Of a stretch of DNA of 64,000 bases, positions 35,200 through 45,965 are shown one piece after another. Numbering within the stretch: position 1 is the stretch's first letter; every line of letters begins with the position of its first letter. Below the pieces are notes generated by a model, which had not been told where the DNA came from, ran no database searches, and worked only from the letters and a program-made list of their open reading frames with translations. Made by a program: the position numbers and the translations under genes. Source of the DNA: Aspidapion aeneum (lineage: Eukaryota > Arthropoda > Insecta > Coleoptera > Brentidae); contig OY755047.1 of assembly GCA_963576565.1 (NCBI GenBank), positions 6,852,931 through 6,916,930 of the forward strand, written 5' to 3'.

Positions 35200-36000
35200 C
35201 GATGGATTGTAGTTCGATGATTGTCTACGATTAATTTAATTTTATTTCAACCGAAGTAACAAATAAAATTAAATAAATCGGCGACGATCATTGAACTATA
35301 ATAAGGTTTTAATATGGTTTTAATGACCTGTAAGGGTTTGTTAGAGTTCAATGATTGTCTACGATCAATTTAATTTTATTTGAAACTAAGTAACAAATAA
35401 AATTGAATAAATCGCCGACGATCATTGAACCATGCTGGGTTTTTTACACAATAAGGTGTATTATAGTTCGTTGACTGTCTACGATCAATTTAATTTTATT
35501 TGAACCTGAGTAACAAATAAAATTGAATAAATCGGCGACGATCATTGAACTATAATGGACTTATTACACTATAAGGTTTTACTATAGTTTAATAATTGTC
35601 TACGATCAATTTAATTTTATTTGCAAATAGGTTTCAAATAAAATTGAATAAATCGGCGACGACCATTGAACTATAATGGACTTTTTACACTATAAGGGTT
35701 TTATTATAGTTTAATAAATGTCTACGATCAATTTAATTTTATTTGCAAATATTAATTATTGAACTATAATGGGTTTAAAGATCTGTAACGGTTTATTGTA
35801 TTTCAATGATTGTCTACAATTAATTTAAGATTATTTTAAACCAAAAATCAAATAAAGTTAAATTAGTCGGCGTCGATAATTGAACTACTTGAAACCAAAC
35901 CACCAATAAAATAAAATAAATCGCCGACAATCATTGAACTAAAATGGTGGATTTTAGGTCGATGATTGTCTACGACTGATTTTGTTTTATTTTAAACCAG
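35200..36000 (+). repeat. ~121-bp tandem repeat, about seven units, self-complementary
   Basis: GTCTACGATC-type phrases recur at 35223, 35357, 35477, 35598, 35720, 35812 and 35969. Intact units hold AATTTAATTTTATTTG followed within about 15 bp by its inverse CAAATAAAATTGAAT, then ATCGCCGACGATCATTGAAC. Each unit is therefore a hairpin in itself. Later units are truncated or expanded. Confidence 0.8.
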
Positions 36001-36323
36001 TTTTTTTGCTACAACTTGTGGCATAAAATCTATAGGTACTATTTTATTTTAAACCATATAGAACACAAAACTTTATTACCTTTGTTTGATAAAAAGGCTA
36101 CATAATCAATCGGCGACAATCCTTGACAAATTTCTCAGGGACCATATTTCCCTGAAGTCTTCTTTATTCCAAATTCGGGGGTGCTTTACATTATCTTTTG
36201 CCACAACTTGTGGCAAAAAACTTCCCACACGGGGCTCCAAAACATGGAACTCAAAAATCTATAAGAGAAAACACACCAAAATCAACAAACACAAAGGACA
36301 GAAAGGACAATGTACTCAAAAAG

Positions 36324-36712
36324 ATTTTCAAGACTTATTTTAAACTGCTTATTATTGTAATAATAGATCATTTTAATTATAGAGTTTTACCAAGTCAGCC
36401 GATTTTCAAGACTTGTTTTACACTGATTATTATTGTAATGATAAACCATTTTAATTTAGGTTTTTAACAAGTCAGCCTATTTTCAAGACTTGTTTCACAC
36501 TGCTTATTATTGTAATGACAGACCATTTTTATTTTAGATTTTTATCAAGTCAGCCGATTTTCAAGACTTGTTTTACACTGCTTATTATTGTAATGATAGA
36601 TCGTTTTAATTTAAAATTTTTAACAAGTCAGCCTATTTTCAAGACTGGTTTTACACTGCTTATTATTTAAGTTTTAATTCAAAATTTTTACAACCTTCTT
36701 TTAACTAGAATA
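36324..36712 (+). repeat. 78-bp tandem repeat, five units
   Basis: Units start with ATTTTCAAGACTTG at 36324, 36402, 36479, 36557 and 36635. Each contains CACTGCTTATTATTGTAATG and ends AACAAGTCAGCC. Spacing is 77-78 bp. The frames at 36086-36467 are read through it and are not genes. Confidence 0.85.
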
Positions 36713-36867
36713 TTTGCACTACTAGGCGAAATAATTTCTGACGACAGAATAAAATCCTTAAGCACCCCCGAAAATGCTTCAATTTGATCATCTTTGTAGG
36801 GTACCCAATTAAAATTTAATTATATTTTTTAAAAAAATTATTTAAAAAATCATATAAAATTGAGATA

Positions 36868-37052
36868 CAGTCGAACCTCTCTAACTCGAACCTCTATAAC
36901 TCGAACCCCTCTATAACTCGAACCTTTTAAGTGGTCCCTGCACTTTTTACATGTATTTTAACCTATGTAACTCGAGTTTCTATAACTCGAACTCTCCATA
37001 ACTCGAACTGTTTTGGTGGTCCCTTCAGGTTCGAGTTATAGAGGTTCGACTG
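36868..37052. mobile_element. pogo/Tigger-type MITE, TA target
   Basis: The ends CAGTCGAACCTCTCTAACTC and TATAGAGGTTCGACTG are inverted and flanked by TA on both sides. The interior repeats CTATAACTCGAAC several times. This 'CAGT-GAACCTC-TAACTCGAA' design is typical of pogo/Tigger-derived MITEs in animals. It is 185 bp and non-coding. Confidence 0.8.
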
Positions 37053-37081
37053 TAATTAGAATTTTTTTAAACAAGCACTGA

Positions 37082-37504
37082 CTTTAACCATATACATAAT
37101 ATTCCAATACCCACGGTAACTGCCCATTCATGATGCAAACATGAGGGCCTTGGGGTCTATAAGCAAAAAAGACTTGATTGGTTGCTTTCAAAGACATATG
37201 CATATTATTTCCATGTAGTACGTATTATTGCAATACCTACGGTACCTTACAATGCAGAATGCAAACATATTGGAAATAGCAATATCAATGGGTATAAGTC
37301 TATCCTTTTTGCGCATAAATATTATTTTATTCTTGTATTCGTTATGTCAAATCATCGGCGTACAGTTGACAAAAACTCTATCTATGTAAATTTGGTATCT
37401 GTGCATTTTTCGTACCTTTATTTCTGAATGTTTGCATCAAACGCCAACCATTGTGTAAATAAGTAACAGGGAGTATTGGAATATTACGTATATGACATTA
37501 ACTC
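37082..37504. mobile_element. Foldback MITE (ATAATATTCCAATAC ends)
   Basis: ATATACATAATATTCCAATAC near 37090 pairs with GTATTGGAATATTACGTATAT near 37474. Inner blocks around ATGCAAACAT also pair. The 81-codon frame inside it is not called as a gene. Confidence 0.7.
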
Positions 37505-37627
37505 TCAGATTAACATAAAATATAAAAAATTTATCGTAAATTCAATAATTTAAGATAAAAAACGGGTACCCTACTGTGGTAGAACTAAAAATACCCAATG
37601 TACTGGAGTAATTTATGATCCAGTATA

Positions 37628-37974
37628 CCGTGTGATCCAGGAAAGGTGACTCACTTAATCTTTTCTGAATTTTTTAAGATAGAGAAATAAAACTGGAAGA
37701 CATTATATATTGTTAAGTTTGAATTTTTTTACAATCCACGTGACTTCTTGCAACTTGCGGGCGGTTTTTCTCGGAAATAACCTCAACTTTCGATTTTTTA
37801 AATGAGACACCTTGTATATTTCAACACTTTTAGATTCTTGAGAATATTCTACGTCCAACGGTTCAGAATATGCCAAATTTCGACGTTAAATTTGATATGA
37901 TTTGATATCCCTGTTGTTATTTCTCTATCTTCAAAAATTTAAAAAAAAAGGGTGAGCCACACTTTTGGATCACT
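37628..37974. mobile_element. Foldback MITE (GTGATCCAGG...TTTGGATCAC ends)
   Basis: GTGATCCAGGAAAGGTGACTCAC pairs with GTGAGCCACACTTTTGGATCAC, and AAGATAGAGAAATAA pairs with TTATTTCTCTATCTT. The ends therefore pair over at least 60 bp. It is non-coding. Confidence 0.75.
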
Positions 37975-38471
37975 CATCATTTTACTCATTTAGTTTTAGC
38001 TATAGGTATTCATTAATATTGATCACATAGTATAGTTTAAATAGGCAAAGTTGTAGAATTTTTCCTGAGTCATTTTGTTTTTTTCTAATTTAAAAAATCT
38101 GTAAAATGCTTCGAACATTAACTTTAATTTTCTAAGGTAAAATGTCTAGTAATGATTTTTTCTCAGATATAATATTTTCTCCATTAATCATTAATTTTTG
38201 TTTTCAGTAATAATTTTTCTAAATTAGCCCATAGTACTTAATTGATTTTAAATGTGCTAAATTTTAGAAAAAGTTTAGCCTAGGAATTAAATTTAAAAAA
38301 AAATAAACTTAATAAACCTATTTTAACATTTTGACAAGGGATTGTCATCTACGTCGTTTTTGGCATCAGATTCTAATGATCCATGAAAAGTACTACTATT
38401 ACTACTACTTTGCCCATTTAAAATATAATGGGTGATCCATATTAAAATGTAACTAAAAAAAATTCACTTAC

Positions 38472-38500
38472 CGACTGCTTTAAAACGCACCATGCACTAT
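38472..38500 (-). other. Micro-exon-like block, minus strand
   Basis: Minus strand: acceptor-like TTTTTTGTTTCAG, 29 bp, then GTAAGT. Exons this short exist but are uncommon, and the signals could be chance. It lies 350 bp downstream of the block at 38854-38955. Confidence 0.25.
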
Positions 38501-38853
38501 CTGAAACAAAAAAAAAGTTGCTATAAAAATAGTTCTGGAAGCAGATTTTTTATTCTTTAATATAGTCAGTCAATTTTTTGAGTGTTTGCTAAACATGTGG
38601 CAAAAATTTAAAAAGGTATTATTTAATGTATTTCTATAAAAATATTTTTTAAAAAACTACCATTGTTTGTTTTTTTTGTGCCTATTTGTCATTTTCAAAA
38701 TTTTTTTGAGCCTAAACATCTTTTTAATAATCTCCAAGGCCATCTCTCTATAAAATTTTTTTAAAAAAATTATCAAAAAATAATATTTTTTAAAACGACC
38801 AAGAATTTTGTTCTTTTTAGATTGAATGATATTTTAAAAGCAATGATACTTAC

Positions 38854-38955
38854 CAAAAGCAGAAATGAATGAAGCCTCTTTTAGCTTTTAGGACCCTCAG
38901 CAATCAGAATCTGCATGCTTTGACCCAATCTCAGCTCAGCTACAGCTCCAACAAT
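38854..38955 (-). other. Exon-like block, possible terminal coding exon
   Basis: Minus strand: acceptor CTTTTTTTGCAG, 102 bp, donor TTTTG then GTAAGT. In frame 0 it reads a protein-like string beginning IVGAVAELRLGQ and ends at TAA after 24 codons, so it would end a coding region with a spliced 3' untranslated part. Its sequence weakly resembles the block at 48428-48520. Frame 0 does not match the phase left by the nearest upstream candidate (40168-40268) unless another donor is used. Confidence 0.3.
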
Positions 38956-39401
38956 CTGCAAAAAAAGAGACACACTTTTTAAGCTAAGTACACTTATCCT
39001 GCAGCAAGTTCTACAATGAATGTCCTTATTTTAACCACCTTATTTACATATATTATCTGTCTGTTTATCTGTAAGCGATACTTTCAAAGAATTTCTCATT
39101 TAAAATGGTTTTAAAAGGCGTAGTCGACAAAATATTTAATGAATGCACCATTTCTATGTGTCAGTTCTACTATTTTGCAACTGAAATAATCGGACCTTAG
39201 AAATTGTGTGAACTACGATGTTGAAAGCTATTTTAATTTAGTAATTATGCTACAAATGGGATGCTCTTGCAAAAAATATTTTAAAAAGGTTTATAATAGG
39301 GGGGGATTAAATTAAAGGGTTTATATGATGGGGGAACATACTCAGTTACAATGTTCGATGACCTAATAAACAAAAATACTCTGCCAATCTACGCGCACCT
39401 A

Positions 39402-39967
39402 AGCTCACACTAGGGACTATAGTTCTAGTGTACGTGTGAGCTAATAAAACTAAAACTGCAATATATTTTATTGAACTCCAGACTCAATTATCTTTCGTTT
39501 GATACCACACACAAGCCATATTTTGACTTAAGCTCTAATTTTTAAAATATACCCCCACCCTTTTTTTTAAACGAAAATGTATTTTGTTTAACTCCAGACT
39601 CAATTACCTTTCGTTTAATATCACACACGCCATATTTTCACTTAAACTCTATTTTTTGACATCTACCCCCACCCTTTTTTTTTAAATAAACTAAAATTCA
39701 TTTTGTTTAACTCCAGACTTAATTACCTTTCGTTTGATATCACACACGCCATATTTTCACATAAACTCTAATTTTTTAAATATACCCCCTCCCTTTTATT
39801 TGGCTCGCGTTCGGTGGATTTTGTGTATTTTTAAATGGGACCATCACGGCCCAAGACCCAGCCTAGTTACGAAATTTTATTTAAATCGGATAAGCGGTTT
39901 TTGAGTTTCTCGAAAAAATTAGGATCACCATATCTCACACTACTATACTATACTAGTAGTGTGAGCT
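39402..39967 (+). mobile_element. Hairpin-ended repetitive element, copy 4
   Basis: Same family as 4860-5524, with AGCTCACAC/GTGTGAGCT hairpins at both ends and three ~120-bp subrepeats. The (CAGA)n microsatellite and its surroundings are deleted: GTTTTTGAGTT joins directly to TCTCGAAAAAATTAGGATC. The outer flank AATACTCTGCCAAT is at 39373-39401. This copy lies outside the palindrome, so the family is dispersed. Confidence 0.85.
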
Positions 39968-40167
39968 AAAAAAGAACTGTGATGAAACCAAGCTTTTTTG
40001 TAATTAATAAGTTTTTATCCAAATGTTTAACAATATTTACAACAAACAAAGGTATCATCCTATAATAGGTCTATATAATATAATAGTAGTAGTATAGTAT
40101 AGTTCTGCATTTTTAGCTACTCCCAAAAATTTAATTTTTGTCCAGAAATCTTTAAAACAAATTTTAC

Positions 40168-40268
40168 CTTTAAAAAATGCCTTCCCCAACGGGAAAATTT
40201 CCACAAATCTCTTTAAGAATAATTCTTGCAGTGTCCCGCACATAATTACACATTTTTCCACGATTTTT
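40168..40268 (-). other. Candidate coding exon, minus strand
   Basis: Minus strand: acceptor ATTTTTTTTGCAG and donor AAAG then GTAAAA, 101 bp. Entered in phase 2, as left by the block at 48428-48520, it is open throughout and contains the phrase MCGTLQELFLKRFVEIFPLG. The protein family is not recognised. It supports a spliced minus-strand transcript but is not proof of one. Confidence 0.3.
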
Positions 40269-40611
40269 CTGCAAAAAAAATCACACGAAATTTAAAATAA
40301 TTACCCGAAAATTTTTATTTCACTAACAAGTTCAGACAACTAAAAGATGCACTTTGACCAAAAAAACTCTTATCAGTACATTCCAATGGGACCGAAATGT
40401 GTAAATCAATAAATTTCAACCAATCACAGCTCGCGAATTAATTGCTGACCAAATAAGGGAATATTATAGATCAAACGAACTTACCTGAAGTGAAGTTGGA
40501 TCTTAATTATATAGGGGCGTCTTTCTCTAGATCATGCAATATTAAATTATTGATTTAGCCAGCACCATCCAAACCTAATTAAATGGGCAGCGTAATTTTT
40601 TTTTTATAGTA

Positions 40612-41990
40612 CAGGGTGTCGCAAATTCGGTGTTTTAAGGGGTTTCAGCTGTTTCTAGACACAGTGGCCTGAATGAAGTATAGGTTACATCAAAATGGTT
40701 CCAAAAACTAATTGCACATTTTGAATATGGACTCTTTCTTTAGCTGATCTTCTTCTCGAAATTTTATCAATTTTTTGCCTTTTTTCTAGTTAGTCTTGGC
40801 GCTGGCTCCTGTCACGTGTGTCACAGTTTGACTGCGGGGCTTTGTTAAGCACCCATAGCAGTATAAAAAAAGTTTGGTCACGTGGTCGAACTCATGGTCG
40901 TGTGGCCGCCAAATTAAAAGATTTTTTGTTTAAGCGTATCTCCCTACCCAGTGGTCCTATTTTAATTTTTTTAAACTGGTTTTACTCCTTTTTGAAAAGG
41001 AAACAAATTTTGATATTACATTTTTTTGATAAATTACGTAGTTTTTGAGATATACCAAAATTAATCCTAGCGAAAAACGATACAATTAATTTTTTTATAG
41101 TACTTTTGATTTCGCTTCTTCTGATGTATCACTTAGCATCCTAGCTTTGATAGTTAGCTGTACAAGCCAGCTAAAATATACAATTTTGTAAAAATTTTAT
41201 GTTTTCGCTCCAAAATCGATTTTTTTCTTAAAAATTGTAAAAGATATGACAATGATCAGAAGAAGCGGAATTAAAAGTACTATAAAAAAAAATTCTTAAC
41301 GTTTTTCGCTAGGATGCATTGTTTCGTTGCAAATTCACTTTTTGTATAATCTTGTGAGCAGTTTTAGAAACCAACCCTTTAAAGCGGTCTTTAGGGGTAC
41401 CATCCATCGAACTTTAAAAACATAAAGTCAATATCCTTTTCTATGAAAGATTTAAAGCCTTCTATGTAACAAAAAAAAACAAATGAATAAAATGAGCATG
41501 GGTATTAATTTAATTCTTTTGCGAACGGAAATACTAATAATAGGAATATAACAAGCCTTAAAAAATTTAAATCGGATGACTGGTAGGGAGATACGCTTAA
41601 ACAAAAAAGTCTATTAATTTGGCGGCCATTTTCAAAGATGGCGGCCAAACGACCATGAGTTCGACCATGTGACCAAACTTTTTTTTATACTGCTATGAGT
41701 GCTTAACAAAGCCCCGCAGTCAAACTGAGCGCACATATTAGGTCACACGTGACAGGAGTTAGCGCCTGGACTAAGTAGAAAAATGGCAAAAAAATTGATA
41801 AAATTTCGAGAAGAGGATCAGCTAGGGTTTATATGAATATCTCTCTGAAGTCAGAAAAGACTCCATATTCAAAATGTGTCAATTAGTTTTAGGAACCATT
41901 TTTATGTAACCTATCTTCGTTCAGACACACTGTGTAGAAGGGATAGAAAAAAACTGACCCCCACTACTTGTGAGACGCGATTTGCAAGAG
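40612..41990. mobile_element. ~1.4-kb foldback element, CAGGGTGTC end
   Basis: The two halves are inverted copies. CAAAATTTGTTTCC-like and GGTCGAACTCATGGTCG blocks in the left half pair with CGACCATGAGTTCGACC in the right half, and TTAAGCACCCATAGCAGTATAA pairs with its inverse near 41690. The left end is CAGGGTGTCGCAAATT; the right end is decayed. The frame at 40818-41048 lies in the left stem and is not a gene. Confidence 0.8.
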
Positions 41991-42118
41991 AAACTTAACC
42001 GAAAAACGATGTGACCCTTTTTAGTTTTAGAACAAAACCTAATTTTCGTTGTCACAGACTAAAAAAGATATTTATCTAATATTTTTAAATTTTATTATGA
42101 ACAACACGAATCATTCTA

Positions 42119-42528
42119 CACGGTAAAAAATTTTGTCTACAATGAAAACACGTTCTTTTCTTGAATAAATTGTTTTACCTTAAAACAATTTGTTTTGAAT
42201 GTAAATATTTATTTTTAGTTCAACGCAGCGTTTAATTTTGAAATGAGAGTTGATTTTTCTTCTTTAATTGTTTTGTCTCAATATACTCTATTTTGTAACA
42301 AAGCAAATTGTCTTCATATAAGTAATATTTTGCTTCCAGAGAAAACGGTCCCTTAGATTAATTCAGTTCCAATTTATAATAAACCAATTTCTGTTTTACA
42401 ATAAAATAAAGAGGCAAGACATCTTTTGTGCTATACCAAGAAAATATTCTCTTGGTGAATACGAAAGCACAAATGATTTTACATCAAAGCAATTTGCTTT
42501 GATCTAAGATAATTTTTTTTTAATGTGT
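42119..42528. mobile_element. MITE with CACGGTAAAA end, copy 2
   Basis: Homologous, in inverted order, to 14060-14428; it shares TTCTTGAATAAATTGTTTTA, AGAGAAAACGGTCCCTTAGA and CCAAGAAAATATTCTCTTGG. The left end is CACGGTAAAAAATTTTG; the right end is mutated to AATGTG. It is non-coding. Confidence 0.75.
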
Positions 42529-42679
42529 AGGTCTGAAACCACTTAAAGTCGTCAATTGATTAGTGGAAAACAACAAAAAAAATTTTTACAAGAAAATGTC
42601 CTGGCAGTATCTTGTCTCTTCGATGTTTGTCAAGTTTTTTAATTCAAATAATGCCTTCAAAGTGATGAAGCTAGTAACT

Positions 42680-44150
42680 GAAAGTTACTACAATATCGGT
42701 TTAGAACGTTTTTCTACGTTGTCCGACGCCATTTCTCCACCTCCTTCGACCCTGACAGTCATCTTCCGTCAGGTTTTTTTGACTCATTGATTTTTGTATT
42801 GACTGTTGCCATTCCAGTTTAGGACGCCCTCTTTTTCTGCGCCCTATTGGTTGCCATTCTAGGACCTGCTTTGGTAATCTTTCGTCGTTCATCCGTTATA
42901 CATGGCCGTACCATATCAGTTGCCTTTTAGTGATGTCATCCCTTATGCTTCCCTCGATTCCCATTCTTTCTTTTATGATCTCATTTCTTATATGATCTGT
43001 TCTAGATATTCTTATTGCATCCATTTCGACACTTTCCATTTTTGCTTTGTATTTTTCTGTTACGCGACAAGTCTCTATTCCATACAACACTGTGCTTTTC
43101 ACCATTGTTTCATATATGTTAAATTTTACATTCTTTTTTATCTCTCTGCTCCATAAAATACTGTTAAGACAACCAATAACCTTTTTTGCTATTACTATTC
43201 TTTTTTCCAGTTCTTTACAGTCTGTTCCTGTCTTATCAAATGTGACACCCAAGTATACATACTCATTGCATGGAGATATTGTTTGTCCATTTTCTAGTTC
43301 TAATTCACTTGATTCATTTCCAATACATAGGTACTGTGTCTTGTCCCCGTTCACTGTTAACCCCCACTTTTGGTATTCTTCCGTTAACTTTCTCATCATA
43401 TACTCCATGTCTTCTTTATCATTAATTACAATTACTTGGTCGTCAGCAAACTGTGGTGTGTATATGGTAAATCGGTCGTTAAGTTGTATTCCCATTCCGT
43501 GTACTTTGCGTTTCCAGTTTTTTAGAGTTACTGCGATATATATTTTAAAAAGAGTTGGAGAGATACAACATCTCTGTCTTTCGTTACCAGGAATTCTTTT
43601 GAAAGTCGATATCCAATTTTAATTTTAGATTTTGACCCTTTGTATAGTTCTTTTATCGCTTTTATGTATGTATGATTGATATTAGTCTGCTCTAACACTG
43701 TCCATAATTTTTCTACTGGAACGGTTCATTCATCATATGCTTTTTGTAGGTCTACAAAGGTAACATGAGTCGCTATATTTCTGGCGCTCCTTTTCTCAAT
43801 TACTTGTTTAAGACAAAAAACATTATCACTACAAGATCTGCCTGCACGAAACCCACTTCTTCTTCTTGTTTATGAAAATCATTCTCTATTAGATCTTTAA
43901 GAATCCTACCGTACAATCTACTTAGAGTACTGGTTACTGAAATTCCTCTGTAGTTGTTGCAATCCAATCCTTTTTTATGTATTGAGGATATGAATGCTAT
44001 TTTCCAATCATCAGGTACTGGATGTCCGTTTATGCATTGATTGATAATATATGTGAGATTTTCTAGTAGTTTCTCCATTAACGTATTCCGGTTAATACGT
44101 TAATGAGTTTCTCTGATCCATATTTGAGCATTTCAGCATAAATCCCCCCT
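42680..44150 (-). pseudogene. 5'-truncated, broken LINE reverse transcriptase
   Basis: Minus-strand remnant of a non-LTR retrotransposon of the insect 'endonuclease-reverse transcriptase' (RTE-like) kind. In order it shows an N-terminal RT part (PVPDDWKIAFISSIHKKG, then NNYRGISV), motif A-type FVDLQKAYD with a stop inside the region, motif C FADDQV, motif D-type WGLTVNGDKTQYL, and a C-terminal basic RRKRGRPKLEW segment. The longest intact piece is 199 codons (42896-43495); frameshifts and stops separate it from the N-terminal piece at 43800-44078. It breaks off 5' near 44150, just after the GIYAEML region, a usual result of incomplete reverse transcription. A 30-bp TIR element interrupts it at 44076-44105. 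Confidence 0.9.
44076..44105. mobile_element. 30-bp TIR element with perfect 8-bp target duplication
   Basis: The insert reads CATTAACGTATT, six central bases, AATACGTTAATG; the 12-bp ends are perfect inverted repeats. It is flanked on both sides by AGTTTCTC (44068-44075 and 44106-44113). The related LINE copy at 46.5 kb has that 8-mer once, with no insert, so the empty site is visible. An 8-bp duplication is the hAT (or related) signature. It has no coding capacity and is among the shortest TIR insertions I would expect to see. Confidence 0.85.
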
Positions 44151-44159
44151 GAAAGGTAC

Positions 44160-44537
44160 CACTTATAAAAATTTTAAGTTTCTAGAATTGTAAACATATA
44201 GGTTTTGTTGAATTTTATCCATAGAAAATTAAATAAAAAATGAAATAACTTGTCACAAGAAAACTGTCTCAGGCGGTAACAGCCAATTTTTCGGCAAAGA
44301 AAATTCATTCGACGTGGCAAAACTTAGAGTTTTAGTATGAACAGAAGTAAAGGACCGCGACTAACAATGTCTGAGAGTTCTTGAATTATTGCGATAATAA
44401 ATCGTTTATAGATTTGAGGCAAATGATGTTGTCCTTTTTGTAACGTGAATTATTTTATGTGTAACTTAATTAAAATAATAAAATCAATATTTTCGTTAAC
44501 ACAACCATAGAAATCTTGAACAAAACTAAAAAGAAAC
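44160..44537. other. AT-rich sequence, nothing recognised
   Basis: Between the truncated LINE and the 222-bp tandem repeat. No gene, repeat or RNA feature was found. Confidence 0.5.
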
Positions 44538-45065
44538 TTGTGTCATAAATTTGGCTTGGGCGGAAAATGCTAAAATGTAAAGAAATGGTCCCATCTGTAG
44601 CACGATTCGTCCCGATCGGTAACATTAATTTTCGATGTAACAGAAATTGTCCATGTGTTACAGACCGGGACTGAATTTTTCTTTGCAAATTAGTTGGAAA
44701 ATAGTTGTATTTATAATCTGCCTTGATATTATTTTTGACCATTATCTATTTTTGTAATCTTGTGTGATAAATTTGGCTTGGCCGGAAAATGCTAAAATGT
44801 AAAGAATTTGTCCCATCTGTAACACGACTTGTCCTGCTCGGTAACACAAATTTTCGAGGTTACAGAAATTGTCTCTGTGTTACAGATCGGGACATTGAAT
44901 TTTTCTTTGCAATTTAGTTGGAAAATAGTTGTATTTAAAATCTGCCTTGATATTTTTGACCATTATCTATTTTTGAAATTTTGTTTTGTGCCATAATTTG
45001 GGTGCTTTTTAATTTTCGTCCCTTCTGTAACGTTGATGTTCATTCGGTAACACCATATTTTTGTC
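44538..45065 (+). repeat. ~222-bp tandem repeat, two units plus a partial third
   Basis: Units start at CTTGTGT-ATAAATTTGGC (44538 and 44759), and a decayed third starts near 44985. Shared phrases are AAAATGCTAAAATGTAAAG, CCCATCTGTA and ATAATCTGCCTTGATATT. Within a unit GTTACAGAAATTGTC and TGTTACAGA recur. The minus-strand frame at 44470-44742 lies within it and is not called. Confidence 0.75.
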
Positions 45066-45311
45066 AAATTTGCAAATACAATGTTATTTTAAACCAATTT
45101 TTTTAATTTTAAGTTGCCCTTTAGATACAATTTAAGTAAAATAATAAATTATTTTTCAGATAATGTGTATTTTAATCATTTGTGAGGACCAAAATAATAA
45201 AAATACCCAATCAAAATCTCAAAAAATTAGTTTTTAAGAAATATATTACTGCTAGTTATTATAATAAAATTACTGTGCTGTGTGAACAGAACACTCATTT
45301 GAAGAGATATA

Positions 45312-45963
45312 CCGTGAAACCTCTCCTTGCGGACACCTCTATTAAGCGGACACTCCCTTTATGGGGACAAATTTTTTGGAACCAAGCTTTTCCCTATTTA
45401 TTTACATGTAAAATTCACTCCTATAACCGGACACTCTAATAACCGGACGCGGACAATTTTTTTTGGTTAAAAAATTCTGAAACCTCCCTTAACCGGACGC
45501 GAACCTCTGACAACGGGACGGAGCGCCGCACGACAGGGGCATAAATATTATGTAGTATGCTGACAACAGCGCACTCTGCAGCCGGGGAATTACCTCTTTC
45601 CGTTTAAATGCGGAGACTAAATACTTCTGTCTCATTTACAACATATTTTATTTGGCGGGGGCGGGACTGCTGTGTTTTATTTTTATTGTTCAATTGGGTA
45701 GTAATAGGTAGATCTCTTTGAAATGGTACCTAGTAAAACTTAGTTTACGTGAAAAAATTAAAGTTGTTAACGTTTCGGAGAATGAACATCTATCAGAACG
45801 AAAGATTGCTGAAAAATTTAATATCGGAAAAACTCAAGCAGCCGAAATTGCTAATAAATATCTATATAATAAAATTTTGCAGCTCCCTCTCATAAGCGGA
45901 CACCTCCAATAAGCGGACAAAATCGACGGAACCGTGAGTGTCCGCTTATGGGAGGTTTCACTG
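45312..45963 (+). mobile_element. pogo/Tigger-like DNA transposon relic, TA target
   Basis: The ends CCGTGAAACCTCTCCTTGCG and TATGGGAGGTTTCACTG are inverted and flanked by TA. Several AAGCGGACAC-type repeats lie inside both ends, as in pogo/Tigger elements. It is 652 bp, so most of the transposase is deleted; the N-terminal helix-turn-helix remnant is at 45718-45867. It directly abuts the 5' limit of the plus-strand LINE fragment at about 45966. Confidence 0.85.
45718..45867 (+). pseudogene. pogo-type transposase N-terminal DNA-binding remnant
   Basis: The frame contains LSLREKIKVVNVSE, then KIAEKFNIGKTQAAEI, which matches the CENP-B/psq helix-turn-helix found at the N terminus of pogo/Tigger transposases. 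The domain binds the element's own inverted repeats. The likely original ATG at 45723 is out of frame by one base with this stretch. The catalytic DDE part is absent: the open frame runs into the right terminal repeat after about 50 codons. It is a dead fragment. Confidence 0.8.
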
Positions 45964-45965
45964 TA

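Noticed and set aside
34949..35234. Opposing frames at 34929-35123 and 35004-35234
   Set aside because: They are mirror translations of the two arms of a palindromic MITE.
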